Shown: positions 46,054-53,638 of the stretch, one piece after another
Layout: each line of letters opens with the position of its first letter
How positions within the stretch are numbered: the first letter of the stretch is position 1
Notes under the pieces: generated by a model
The model's database searches: none
What the model was told of the DNA's origin: nothing
Seen by the model: the letters and a program-made list of their open reading frames with translations, nothing else
Made by a program: the position numbers and the translations under genes
NCBI GenBank assembly: GCA_035294305.1
Contig: DATGLD010000045.1
Coordinates: forward strand, 124,001-188,000
From: DASRBN01 sp035294305
GTDB lineage: Bacteria > Chloroflexota > Ktedonobacteria > Ktedonobacterales > Ktedonobacteraceae
DNA length: 64,000 bases
Reading direction: 5' to 3'

Positions 46054-49000
46054 CTACTCCACCGGCTCCGCCTCGTACCAGTTTCTGCCGGTCTTCAATT
46101 CCACCTTGATCGGTACGTCCAGGTCTGCCACTCCCTCCATCATACGCTTCGCCAGGGATTTTGTTCGTTCGAGTTCCTCCACAGGCACCTCGAAGACCAG
46201 CTCGTCATGCACCTGCAAGATCATACGCGTCTTCATGCGCCGTTGCTCGATCTCATGCTGGATGCGGATCATAGCAATTTTGATCAGGTCGGCGTTTCCG
46301 CCCTGGATGGGCATATTGATTGCTTCACGTTCAAGCGCCTGCCGTTCGTTAAATGGAAGGCCGTGCATATCTGGGAAGAAACGCTTTCTCCCGAACAACG
46401 TATTCACATAACCCTGCTTGCGGGCTTGATGAAGCGTGCTCTCAACGTAATCTTTGATGTGTGGAAACGTCTCGTGATAGCGTTTGATGAAGTCCGATGC
46501 CTCGCTGTTGGTCATGCCCGTAATTTGAGCCAGTCCAAAAGCCGATTGCCCGTACAGCACCGCGTAGACAACGGTCTTTGCCAGGCGGCGCTGATCTTTG
46601 GTGACCTGCTGCACGGGGACATTGAAAAGTGAAGCCGCGGTAATTTTATGAATATCCTCGTCCTTGTTGAAGGCTTCTACCAGTCGTGGCTCATGCGTAA
46701 TATGCGCCAGGATGCGCAGTTCGAACTGCGAATAATCGGCGGTCAACAGCACGTAGCTTGGATCGGCGATGAAGGCCCGGCGAATCTGTCGCCCCACTTC
46801 GGTACGAATAGGAATATTTTGCAAATTGGGATTGCTCGATGAGAGCCGGCCACTCGATGCTATTGTCTGGTTAAACGACGTATGCACGCGGCCCGTCACC
46901 GAGTCCATCAATGCCAGCAGGCCATCGACATAGGTCGACTTCAGTTTTGCCAGTTGCCGGTACTCCAGCAGCAGGTCGATCATGGGGTGTTTTCCACGCA
47001 GGTTCTCGATGACATCCGCGCTCACCGAGTAGCCGGTCTTCGTCTTCTTGCCCGACGGCAGTTTCAACTCCCCAAACAGGATATCGCCCAGTTGCTTCGT
47101 CGAATTGATATTGAACTGGTGCCCAACAGAGGCGTATATCTCCTTTTCGAGGGCGCTGATCTGTTCGCTCAGCCGCCCATTCAATTCACGCAGGAAAGCG
47201 CCATCGAGCGCCACGCCATATTTTTCCATCTGCATTAGCACCGGCAAGAGTGGTAACTCAATGTTGTAGTACAGCTCCAACAGGCCGTTGCGTTTCAGGT
47301 CTTCTTTGATCGGCTCGACCAGGCGCAGCGTCATATCCGCGTCTGCGCCCGCGTAATCTGCGGCGAGGCGGACAGGCACCTGCGCCATGCTGATCATTTT
47401 GCTGCCCGTGCCGATCAACTGCGCAATCGGTGTCATCACATATCCCAGGCGCTGGAAGACCTGGTCCTTGAGTCCTAATCCCCGCCTGCCGGGGTCTGTC
47501 AGGTAAGCGCCCAGCATTGTATCAAAGGCGAGGCCACGCATCTTAATGCCATTGAGATCGAGCAGCAGCATATCGTATTTGGCGTTATGCATGTACTTGT
47601 TCACGGTCGCGTCTTCAAGCACCGGACGCAATTGCTCCAGCACAAATTTCAGCGGCAGCTGTGTTTCTGGTCCCTGCCCATCAATCGTCGCGCTATGCCC
47701 GACGGGGATATAGTAGGCTTCACCAGGAGCCATGCTGCAAGAGATACCGACCAGTTGCGCGTGCCAGGGGTCTTCCGAGGTCGATTCGGTATCAAGTGAG
47801 AAACTACCCGCCGCGTACAGGCTTTTTACCAGTACCTGTAACGCCTCCTCACTGTTGACGATCATAGTATTCGTTTTGCCGGCGTCACCGGTGTCCAGGA
47901 AGAGCGGCTCGCTATACTGGTTCGTGGGCAGGCGCAGCCTGGTAACAACTTCCGCGGCAGGTTCCAGATCCCCAAAAAGACGTAGTTGTTCCGGCCCATC
48001 CAGTTCATCCACTTCACTATCATCCTGTACCGCATGTTGCCGCGAATGGGCCAGGCCTGTCACTGTTGTTGGAAATGCTGCCGTAACCATAGCCGGCGGC
48101 TTCGGCGGTGCTATAATCGGTACGACGCCAACGGGGGCGGCCAGCAGTAGTTCTTCCTCCTGAGCCGGTACCGGCTCAGGCCTCATTTTTTCAAGCTTCG
48201 GACTGGATTGACCTGAATCTGAATTGCCGGGAATTTTATCGACCAGCGTGCGAAACTCCAGTTCGCGGAAGAGTGCTACCACGCGCTCGCGGTTAATCTG
48301 TCCGACGCGACAGGCTTGCAGGTCGAGTTTTACCGGCGCATCCAGTACGATGGTTGCCAGGTGCTTACTTTGCAATGCCTGCTCGCCCTTTTCACGCAGT
48401 AAGCGTTGCTCCTTTGGGGTCAGTTCGTCGATATGGGCCAGTACGTTCTCTACGCTTCCATAGTCGATCAGCAGCTTCGCCGCCGTTTTCTCGCCGATGC
48501 CAGGTACGCCGGGGATGTTGTCGGATTTATCGCCGACCAGCCCCTTAAAATCAGGTAACTTATCGGGTGGAAGCCCATAGCGCGCAATGACGGCGTTCAC
48601 GTCATAGTTAGTTACTTCGGTGATGCCGCGTTTTGCTGCCATCACCTTCACATGCTCATTGACGAGCTGCAGCGTATCCATATCGCCTGTCAGGATGATC
48701 GTACTCACACCTAACTGTGTGGCCTGCACCGAAAGTGTTCCTATGATGTCATCAGCCTCATAGCCGTCTTTTTCGTAAATGGGGATGCCGAAAGCTGCGA
48801 CGACCTCGCGAATGCGACCGAACTGCGGTCGCATAATCTCGGGTAATGTGGGCCGGTGCGCCTTATATTCGGCAAATTCTAGGTGGCGAAACGTTGGCGA
48901 TGGTCGATCAAAAGCTACTGCCAGGTAATCGGGATGAACGTCGGCGTAGGCTTTCAGCAGCAAATTGGTGAAGCCGAAAGTCGCGTTGACGGCTTCACCC

Positions 49001-49185
49001 TTGCTCGTTACCAGGTCTTCCGGTACGGCGTGAAAGGCACGATGAATCATGGCATGGCCATCGATCAAGACCAGTATTTTGCCTTCTCCTTGTGTCTTAC
49101 CGGAGTCCGAAGCCTGAACTCCTGGCGAGAGATGTTGGTAAGATTGATCGGGGCCATCTGTTTGTTTGCTTTGTTCTGCTGTCAT
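46054..49185 (-). CDS. polA: DNA polymerase I
   Basis: 1043 residues from ATG 49185; the site upstream is weak (AATGGA). Three domains are seen. The 5'-3' exonuclease (30-310) has LVLIDGHAMIHRAFHA, YEADDIIGT and GDKSDNIPGVPGIGEKTA. A Pro/Ala/Glu-rich linker (about 330-450) follows. The 3'-5' proofreading domain keeps its acidic residues (D465 and E467 in LDTES, NAKYDML, YAGADADMTL). The polymerase has motif A DYSQFELRILAH, motif B KTVVYAVLYG and motif C VHDELVF (H993-E995). Tyr874 stands at the position that is Phe in E. coli (762) and Taq (667). Works in repair and Okazaki-fragment processing. Confidence 0.96.
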   Translation of the reverse strand: MTAEQSKQTDGPDQSYQHLSPGVQASDSGKTQGEGKILVLIDGHAMIHRAFHAVPEDLVTSKGEAVNATFGFTNLLLKAYADVHPDYLAVAFDRPSPTFRHLEFAEYKAHRPTLPEIMRPQFGRIREVVAAFGIPIYEKDGYEADDIIGTLSVQATQLGVSTIILTGDMDTLQLVNEHVKVMAAKRGITEVTNYDVNAVIARYGLPPDKLPDFKGLVGDKSDNIPGVPGIGEKTAAKLLIDYGSVENVLAHIDELTPKEQRLLREKGEQALQSKHLATIVLDAPVKLDLQACRVGQINRERVVALFRELEFRTLVDKIPGNSDSGQSSPKLEKMRPEPVPAQEEELLLAAPVGVVPIIAPPKPPAMVTAAFPTTVTGLAHSRQHAVQDDSEVDELDGPEQLRLFGDLEPAAEVVTRLRLPTNQYSEPLFLDTGDAGKTNTMIVNSEEALQVLVKSLYAAGSFSLDTESTSEDPWHAQLVGISCSMAPGEAYYIPVGHSATIDGQGPETQLPLKFVLEQLRPVLEDATVNKYMHNAKYDMLLLDLNGIKMRGLAFDTMLGAYLTDPGRRGLGLKDQVFQRLGYVMTPIAQLIGTGSKMISMAQVPVRLAADYAGADADMTLRLVEPIKEDLKRNGLLELYYNIELPLLPVLMQMEKYGVALDGAFLRELNGRLSEQISALEKEIYASVGHQFNINSTKQLGDILFGELKLPSGKKTKTGYSVSADVIENLRGKHPMIDLLLEYRQLAKLKSTYVDGLLALMDSVTGRVHTSFNQTIASSGRLSSSNPNLQNIPIRTEVGRQIRRAFIADPSYVLLTADYSQFELRILAHITHEPRLVEAFNKDEDIHKITAASLFNVPVQQVTKDQRRLAKTVVYAVLYGQSAFGLAQITGMTNSEASDFIKRYHETFPHIKDYVESTLHQARKQGYVNTLFGRKRFFPDMHGLPFNERQALEREAINMPIQGGNADLIKIAMIRIQHEIEQRRMKTRMILQVHDELVFEVPVEELERTKSLAKRMMEGVADLDVPIKVELKTGRNWYEAEPVE

Positions 49186-49204
49186 ATATATTCCATTCTT
49201 TTGT

Positions 49205-50518
49205 CTATGCCAAAACCCGGTAATGCCCATTTATCCCACCCTCCCAGGCACATAAGCTGGCATCTGATGGGTTGCCCTCCTCCGCTTCAATCAATGCAAA
49301 TACCATCTGCGTGACATCCCGTAGGGGAACATCATTCCAGTCTGGTTGGCGTAACCACTCGATCAATTGTGAGGTCAGTTCGCCCTTTACCGGCAATGCG
49401 TAACGCGATGTCCAGGTCGCCGTATTCAGATAAACCTGAGTCCCATCTTTAAGACGATCATTCCGCATCATATGCGTATGACCAGCAATAGCATAGCGCA
49501 CAGCTGGATCTTTCGCCAGTACTGCCTGCATACCTCGTGCTACATCCTCTGCCATAGCGTAGGGACCAGGTAGGCAAATTTGGGCGAGAGCCTCGGCAAG
49601 AGGCCATTCCAGGGCCTCCCTCAGGCGGAAAAATTGCATCAATTGCTCAGCCTGTGCCTGTCCATCTTCAGGCAGGCTGTGCCAATCTTGCCTCCGCGTC
49701 CTCATATCCTGGGAAAAGGCCAGAAAATCTTGCATCGCCTCCTCGAATAGAGTTTGAGGGCCTCCCTCTTTGTTTGCTCCCGCTGCCGCCTCTCGCCTAT
49801 AGGAAAGCATTTGCATGCTAAGTTCTGCCGTCTCGTGAATGAGCGGGGGATTGAGCAGGCATAACATGGCGATCTGATGCATCAAATCCATAGATGGCTC
49901 AAAATGGTCAAAATATGGATACTGCACGCTCATGGGATAGGCCGCCTGCTGGAAATATTGGGTACCTAACGGCAACTGAATTGACGCCGGTCTGGTTGCT
50001 AGCGGCTCGCCTTTCTCGTCCCATAGTCCGTGGGCTGCATTCCAGAAATCGTGTTGATGGCCATGCTCAATCAAAACATCCGGCAATGGACGATAACTCC
50101 GCGAAAGACAAAAATTTATCCCTTTTGATGTCCCGATTGCCTCGTGGAGGCGTTCTCGCACCTCCGCGAAACCCAGTTCAATATCATGATTGCCACCAAT
50201 GAATGTGATGTGCCGCCCTGAATGCTCTACAAAACGCCGCAGTGCTGTAAAGAATGGCTCGTGGGCCCCAATCACTTTTTCCAGCTTTTCCAATGCTGTA
50301 CTCGAATCGGTTGTTTCATCCGTCTTATAAGGGGGAATAGCGAGAAAGTCAAAGCAATCACCATTAACGATCAGCTCAACGTCTTCAGCAAACTCCCTAT
50401 TCGCAGTTGTAGAGAGCAATCCCTCGAGTGCGGATTGTTGGCGGTCACCAAATCCGTCCAGAACAGCATGGCCATCGGCAAGGTGGAGATCGCTGATCAC
50501 GATTTTGAAGAAAGTCAT
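49205..50518 (-). CDS. Calcineurin-like metallophosphoesterase
   Basis: 437 residues. All five metal motifs are present: SDLHLADG, NGDCFDFL, GGNHDIELGF, EHGHQHDFW and AGHTHMM. A long helical insertion (about 190-320) of unknown role separates the fourth and fifth motifs; it makes the protein longer than the usual 250-300 aa UDP-diacylglucosamine hydrolase or YfcE types. No signal peptide or helix. Stop is 20 bases before the polA start on the same strand, so the two may be co-transcribed. Substrate unknown. Confidence 0.85.
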   Translation of the reverse strand: MTFFKIVISDLHLADGHAVLDGFGDRQQSALEGLLSTTANREFAEDVELIVNGDCFDFLAIPPYKTDETTDSSTALEKLEKVIGAHEPFFTALRRFVEHSGRHITFIGGNHDIELGFAEVRERLHEAIGTSKGINFCLSRSYRPLPDVLIEHGHQHDFWNAAHGLWDEKGEPLATRPASIQLPLGTQYFQQAAYPMSVQYPYFDHFEPSMDLMHQIAMLCLLNPPLIHETAELSMQMLSYRREAAAGANKEGGPQTLFEEAMQDFLAFSQDMRTRRQDWHSLPEDGQAQAEQLMQFFRLREALEWPLAEALAQICLPGPYAMAEDVARGMQAVLAKDPAVRYAIAGHTHMMRNDRLKDGTQVYLNTATWTSRYALPVKGELTSQLIEWLRQPDWNDVPLRDVTQMVFALIEAEEGNPSDASLCAWEGGINGHYRVLA

Positions 50519-50903
50519 ACAAACCTCGTTATTATCATAAAGGCGTTATATCGTCTAGCCTTCACAGCCAGCGACTCTGGCGCTACGCGCCCAAGGCGTA
50601 ATGAGGCGAGACAGCTTTATTTTAGTACACTTGTGTCGAAATGTATAGTAAAGATAACTGAACTGACAGATGGTGTTACAATAGGTAGCACAAGATGTGT
50701 CGGCGCAGTATCTCATGGTATCTGTCCATCCTGTCCGGCCGGCAAACAGAGTGGGCCACTAGAAAATCGGGAGGCGCCGGGATGGGGAATCAAGCAAGTG
50801 GACCAGCTATACGAAAGGAGAACGAAGTCAGGTACCCATGCCACATTCTGATAATAGCATCATAGATCGCTCACCATCACACATCTTCGTAGGAGAGAAC
50901 CGT
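50519..50903. other. Intergenic region between divergent genes
   Basis: 385 bases between the metallophosphoesterase (minus) and the small HTH gene (plus). I see no gene, hairpin terminator or convincing -35/-10 pair; a TACAAT near 50670 has no good -35. Promoters for both genes must lie here. Confidence 0.35.
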
Positions 50904-51104
50904 ATGACAGAACAAATGGATGAACTACTAACAGTACGGGAAGTCGCTCGTCGCCTGCGAGTCGACGACACTACAGTGCGCCGCTGGATTAAAAATGGCG
51001 CTCTCGAAGCCGTTACTCTTCCGCATAGTGGTAAACGCCAGGCCTACCGCGTTAAGAAATCCACTATGGATAAACTGCTTCAGAGTCCCCAGCTGCCTGC
51101 CTAG
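50904..51104 (+). CDS. Small excisionase-type helix-turn-helix protein
   Basis: 66 residues from ATG 50904, with GTAGGAGAG upstream; the longer frame from 50838 lacks a site. The whole protein is one winged HTH: MDELLTVREVARRLRVDDTTV, RRWIKNGALEAVTLP, YRVKKSTMDKLL, as in the excisionase/MerR-like HTH_17 family. Such small proteins act as DNA-binding cofactors or regulators. There is no integrase or phage gene nearby, so a phage origin is not supported. Confidence 0.85.
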   Translation: MTEQMDELLTVREVARRLRVDDTTVRRWIKNGALEAVTLPHSGKRQAYRVKKSTMDKLLQSPQLPA

Positions 51105-51345
51105 GCTTGTTGTAAATCCGATGTCCATGCTGGCGGGCGTCTATCCCCCTCGCGTCTCGCCAGCTTGCGCTGTGCTTCCTTGCAAGCTAATACTGCGGGG
51201 TATTTTTGCGCTTTACGTTTCGCTACCATAAAATGCTAGCGCTGCAATTCCTCTTGTTACTCTCACTTGCGTACCGCGTTCCATAAAATGAGCGAGACGA
51301 GGGATATATGCTGCACCAGTACGAGGATAGGGAAAGGTCTAGATC

Positions 51346-52005
51346 ATGAGTTACCAGCGCCTTATGCCACCGGCTAGTCCTGAGCAGGATGAAATTTTAC
51401 GCGAACGGCGCATGGCGCGTGCGCAACGTCGCAAGCAGAGCCGGCGTGCCCGACTCATCCTGTGGGGTACAATTGGCAGCAGCATTATCTTGCTCGGGCT
51501 GATCGGCTTTATTTACTGGAACATCCAGTGGCTGCTAAATCATGATGCCAAATATCCCGCTATTAATGGCGTACCGTGCGAGTCGAGCATGTCTGTTAAC
51601 TACCATATTCATGTTCACCTGAGCATCTATGTGAATGGCAAGAGTCTAACCATCCCCAAGGGGATTGGCATCGCATCCGATGGCAGTTGCTATTACTGGC
51701 TGCACACACATACCAGTGATGGCATTATTCACATCGAGGCGCCACAGCAAGCGTCCAATCAGAAACTTGATGATTTCATGACTATCTGGCATGACGGCTT
51801 TGCCTATCTTGGTTTTCCCAGCGTGCTTACACAGCAGGCTGGATGGAAAGTCTATATCGCGGGCAAGCCTTTCACCGGAGTGGTCACTTCGCCCCTCAAT
51901 ACCGAAGTGCCGCTGACTTCGCACGAAGTCATCACGCTGGAGTATGGTTCGCACAATCCGCCGCCTGACCGTTACTATGCTTTCCCGGCAGATTTACCCA
52001 CGTAA
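51346..52005 (+). CDS. Single-pass membrane protein with His-rich exported domain
   Basis: 219 residues. A very basic N-terminus (RERRMARAQRRKQSRRAR) precedes one helix (ILWGTIGSSIILLGLIGFIYW, about 38-58); the positive-inside rule puts the remaining 160 residues outside. That domain has HIHVHLSIYVNGK, CYYWLHTHTSDGIIHIEAP and two Cys (PCESS, GSCYYW) that could form a disulfide. The clustered His suggest copper or iron binding, in the manner of cupredoxin-like folds, but I recognise no named family. It precedes the tRNA pair and is transcribed in the same direction. Confidence 0.75.
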   Translation: MSYQRLMPPASPEQDEILRERRMARAQRRKQSRRARLILWGTIGSSIILLGLIGFIYWNIQWLLNHDAKYPAINGVPCESSMSVNYHIHVHLSIYVNGKSLTIPKGIGIASDGSCYYWLHTHTSDGIIHIEAPQQASNQKLDDFMTIWHDGFAYLGFPSVLTQQAGWKVYIAGKPFTGVVTSPLNTEVPLTSHEVITLEYGSHNPPPDRYYAFPADLPT

Positions 52006-52134
52006 TAGCGCGTCCAGAAATGTGAAAAAGCTGGTGATTTCCCAGAAGCCCCTACGTTCAGATAAGGAGGCCGGAGGTGCTGCGCGGTGCTCCGCATCGT
52101 GACCCCTTTCCGGGGAATCAGCGGGAAAAAGTGC

Positions 52135-52163
52135 TTGACACCCACGGTGCGGTTTGGTATACT
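52135..52163 (+). promoter_or_regulatory. Strong sigma-70 promoter of the tRNA unit
   Basis: Perfect TTGACA (52135-52140), 17 bases, TATACT (52158-52163). Initiation near 52170 gives a 90-base leader before tRNA-Ser. Confidence 0.9.
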
Positions 52164-52260
52164 CTCTTCATAACGGAGCGGTAAGGAGTTCCCGGTTCTG
52201 ATTCGTCAAGATTGCATCAGGACTGCTTTGCTCTTTAGGCAAATCGATAAAACTAATAGT

Positions 52261-52346
52261 GGAGAGGTCGCATAGAGGCCTAGTGCGAGCGTTTGCTAAA
52301 TGCTTGAGGTTAACCACCTCCGTGGGTTCGAATCCCACCCTCTCCG
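52261..52346 (+). tRNA. tRNA-Ser (anticodon GCU)
   Basis: Acceptor GGAGAGG (52261-52267) pairs with CCTCTCC (52339-52345); discriminator G at 52346. The anticodon loop TTGCTAA, with stem AGCGT/ATGCT, gives anticodon GCT. The long variable arm and T-arm GTGGG/TTCGAAT/CCCAC fit a class II serine tRNA. CCA is not encoded. Confidence 0.95.
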
Positions 52347-52351
52347 CCCCT

Positions 52352-52427
52352 AGGGGCGTAGCTCAATTGGCAGAGCATTCGACTCCAAATCGAACGGTTG
52401 GGGGTTCAAGTCCTCTCGCCCCTGCCA
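52352..52427 (+). tRNA. tRNA-Trp (anticodon CCA)
   Basis: Acceptor AGGGGCG (52352-52358) with CGCCCCT, D-arm GCTC/GAGC, anticodon stem TTCGA/TCGAA around loop CTCCAAA, anticodon CCA. The T-arm is GGGGG/TTCAAGT/CCTCT with two G-U pairs. Discriminator G at 52424, and the CCA end is encoded (52425-52427). It lies 5 bases after tRNA-Ser in one transcript. Its GCCA end is complementary to the UGGC bulge of the trp T-box. Confidence 0.97.
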
Positions 52428-52460
52428 AACCACCTGAACATCATTTTCAGGTGGTTTTCT
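52428..52460 (+). terminator. Intrinsic terminator after tRNA-Trp
   Basis: Perfect 11-bp stem AACCACCTGAA / TTCAGGTGGTT with a 7-base loop, then TTCTTT. Confidence 0.88.
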
Positions 52461-52676
52461 TTCCTCCTTGAAAACGTGCCTCTTTCTCCAACAATTACCT
52501 CCATTCTTTCCTATTATTTAGAAAATTCATTCCAAATCTGCTAGAATTAGCCTATAGATAAATCCGGTAAGTTGTGGGACTGCCGGGTGATATTTCCAGG
52601 ATGGAGGGGCAGCGGTTGACACATCATGGATAATAAGAGAGGGGCATATGTACTGCCAGCAGGAGGGAGTCTGCTC

Positions 52677-53063
52677 ATGAACATTGCACTGCTCGAAGAT
52701 AACCCGGCCATACTTGATTACATGTCTACTGCTTTGCGTATGGCCGGACATAACGTCTACACGCACGTCGAGATTCCCTCGCTTCTCGCCGCCCTCTTTG
52801 ATCAGGAAAAGGTTTGCTCACTGCCCCCCTATGACCTTGTCATCGTTGATTTGCTACTGCCGGGCGATATGTCTGGGGTCGAGGCCATCGATCGCATCCG
52901 CCAAAGCATCCCGCCAGAAACACTACCTATCGTCATTGTTTCTGCGTGCAGTCAGGACGAGTTGGCGCAGGTCAAAGCCCGCTTCCCTGATATTCCTGCC
53001 GTGCGCAAACCTTTTAAAATGAGTAAGCTCTTACAAACCATCAACCAGCTAAAGCCTGCCTGA
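52677..53063 (+). CDS. Stand-alone response regulator receiver protein
   Basis: 128 residues from ATG 52677 with AGGAGGGAG 7-8 bases upstream. One receiver domain: acidic pair in LLEDNPAI, phospho-acceptor Asp in LVIVDLLLPGD, Ser in VIVSAC, Lys in RKPFK. No output domain, as in CheY- or Spo0F-like proteins. No histidine kinase lies nearby, so the partner is encoded elsewhere. Confidence 0.92.
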   Translation: MNIALLEDNPAILDYMSTALRMAGHNVYTHVEIPSLLAALFDQEKVCSLPPYDLVIVDLLLPGDMSGVEAIDRIRQSIPPETLPIVIVSACSQDELAQVKARFPDIPAVRKPFKMSKLLQTINQLKPA

Positions 53064-53073
53064 AAGCGATCAG

Positions 53074-53463
53074 CTAATGCTGCCGGATAGCGTGTTCGTT
53101 GTCGAGGGCATGTAACAGGTCTTTAAATGTGTGCACCAGCGTGTGGTTGCGCAGCCGGTAGTAGATAGCATTGCCCTCCCTACGTGAAGTAATCAGGCCC
53201 GCGTTGGAAAGTTGTTTCAGATGGCCCGATATAGTAGCGGGAGACAATTTCAAGTGTTTCGCGATATCGCCGGAGCGCATCTCTATGGGAAGCATTTGAT
53301 CGTTACTATCCGGGATAGCCAGCAACTCAAGAATTTGCCGGCGCGTGCTATCACACATCATAGACAAGAAATGATCTACAAATTTCTCAATTTCGGCAGG
53401 GCGATGATGAAATGGAGCCTCTGCCGGTGTCTTCGTTATTTCTGATGATTGTTCAATCGACAT
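53074..53463 (-). CDS. ArsR-family winged-helix regulator
   Basis: 129 residues from ATG 53463 (AAAAGGGA upstream). The ArsR fold is plain: FVDHFLSMMCDSTRRQILELL, SGDIAKHLKLSPATISGHLKQLSNAGLITSRREGNAIYYRL. The metal-binding ELCV(C)DL motif of ArsR/SmtB sensors is missing, so it is probably not a metal sensor. Convergent with the response regulator, 10 bases apart. Confidence 0.9.
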   Translation of the reverse strand: MSIEQSSEITKTPAEAPFHHRPAEIEKFVDHFLSMMCDSTRRQILELLAIPDSNDQMLPIEMRSGDIAKHLKLSPATISGHLKQLSNAGLITSRREGNAIYYRLRNHTLVHTFKDLLHALDNEHAIRQH

Positions 53464-53581
53464 ACAGACAAATCCCTTTTCCACGTAATGTTGGTAGCAG
53501 TATTGAATACTCTACACTATACACGCGATGAACCCCTGTGGAGTTACAAACTTGGGCAAATATGCTTCATCAATTGACGTC

Positions 53582-53622
53582 AAAAAAGCCGCGTGAGGAA
53601 AAATCCCTCACGCGGCTTTTTT
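53582..53622. terminator. Bidirectional intrinsic terminator
   Basis: GCCGCGTGAGG (53588-53598) and its exact complement (53606-53616) form an 11-bp stem. A6 on the left and T6 on the right make it work in both directions. It ends the clpE transcript on the minus strand. Confidence 0.93.
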
Positions 53623-53638
53623 GACTACAGATCTTCTA

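Noticed and set aside
50904..51104. Prophage or integrative-element signal from the excisionase-like gene
   Set aside because: No integrase, attachment repeats or phage genes are near it, and the two tRNA genes at 52.3 kb are intact with no duplicated 3' end visible.
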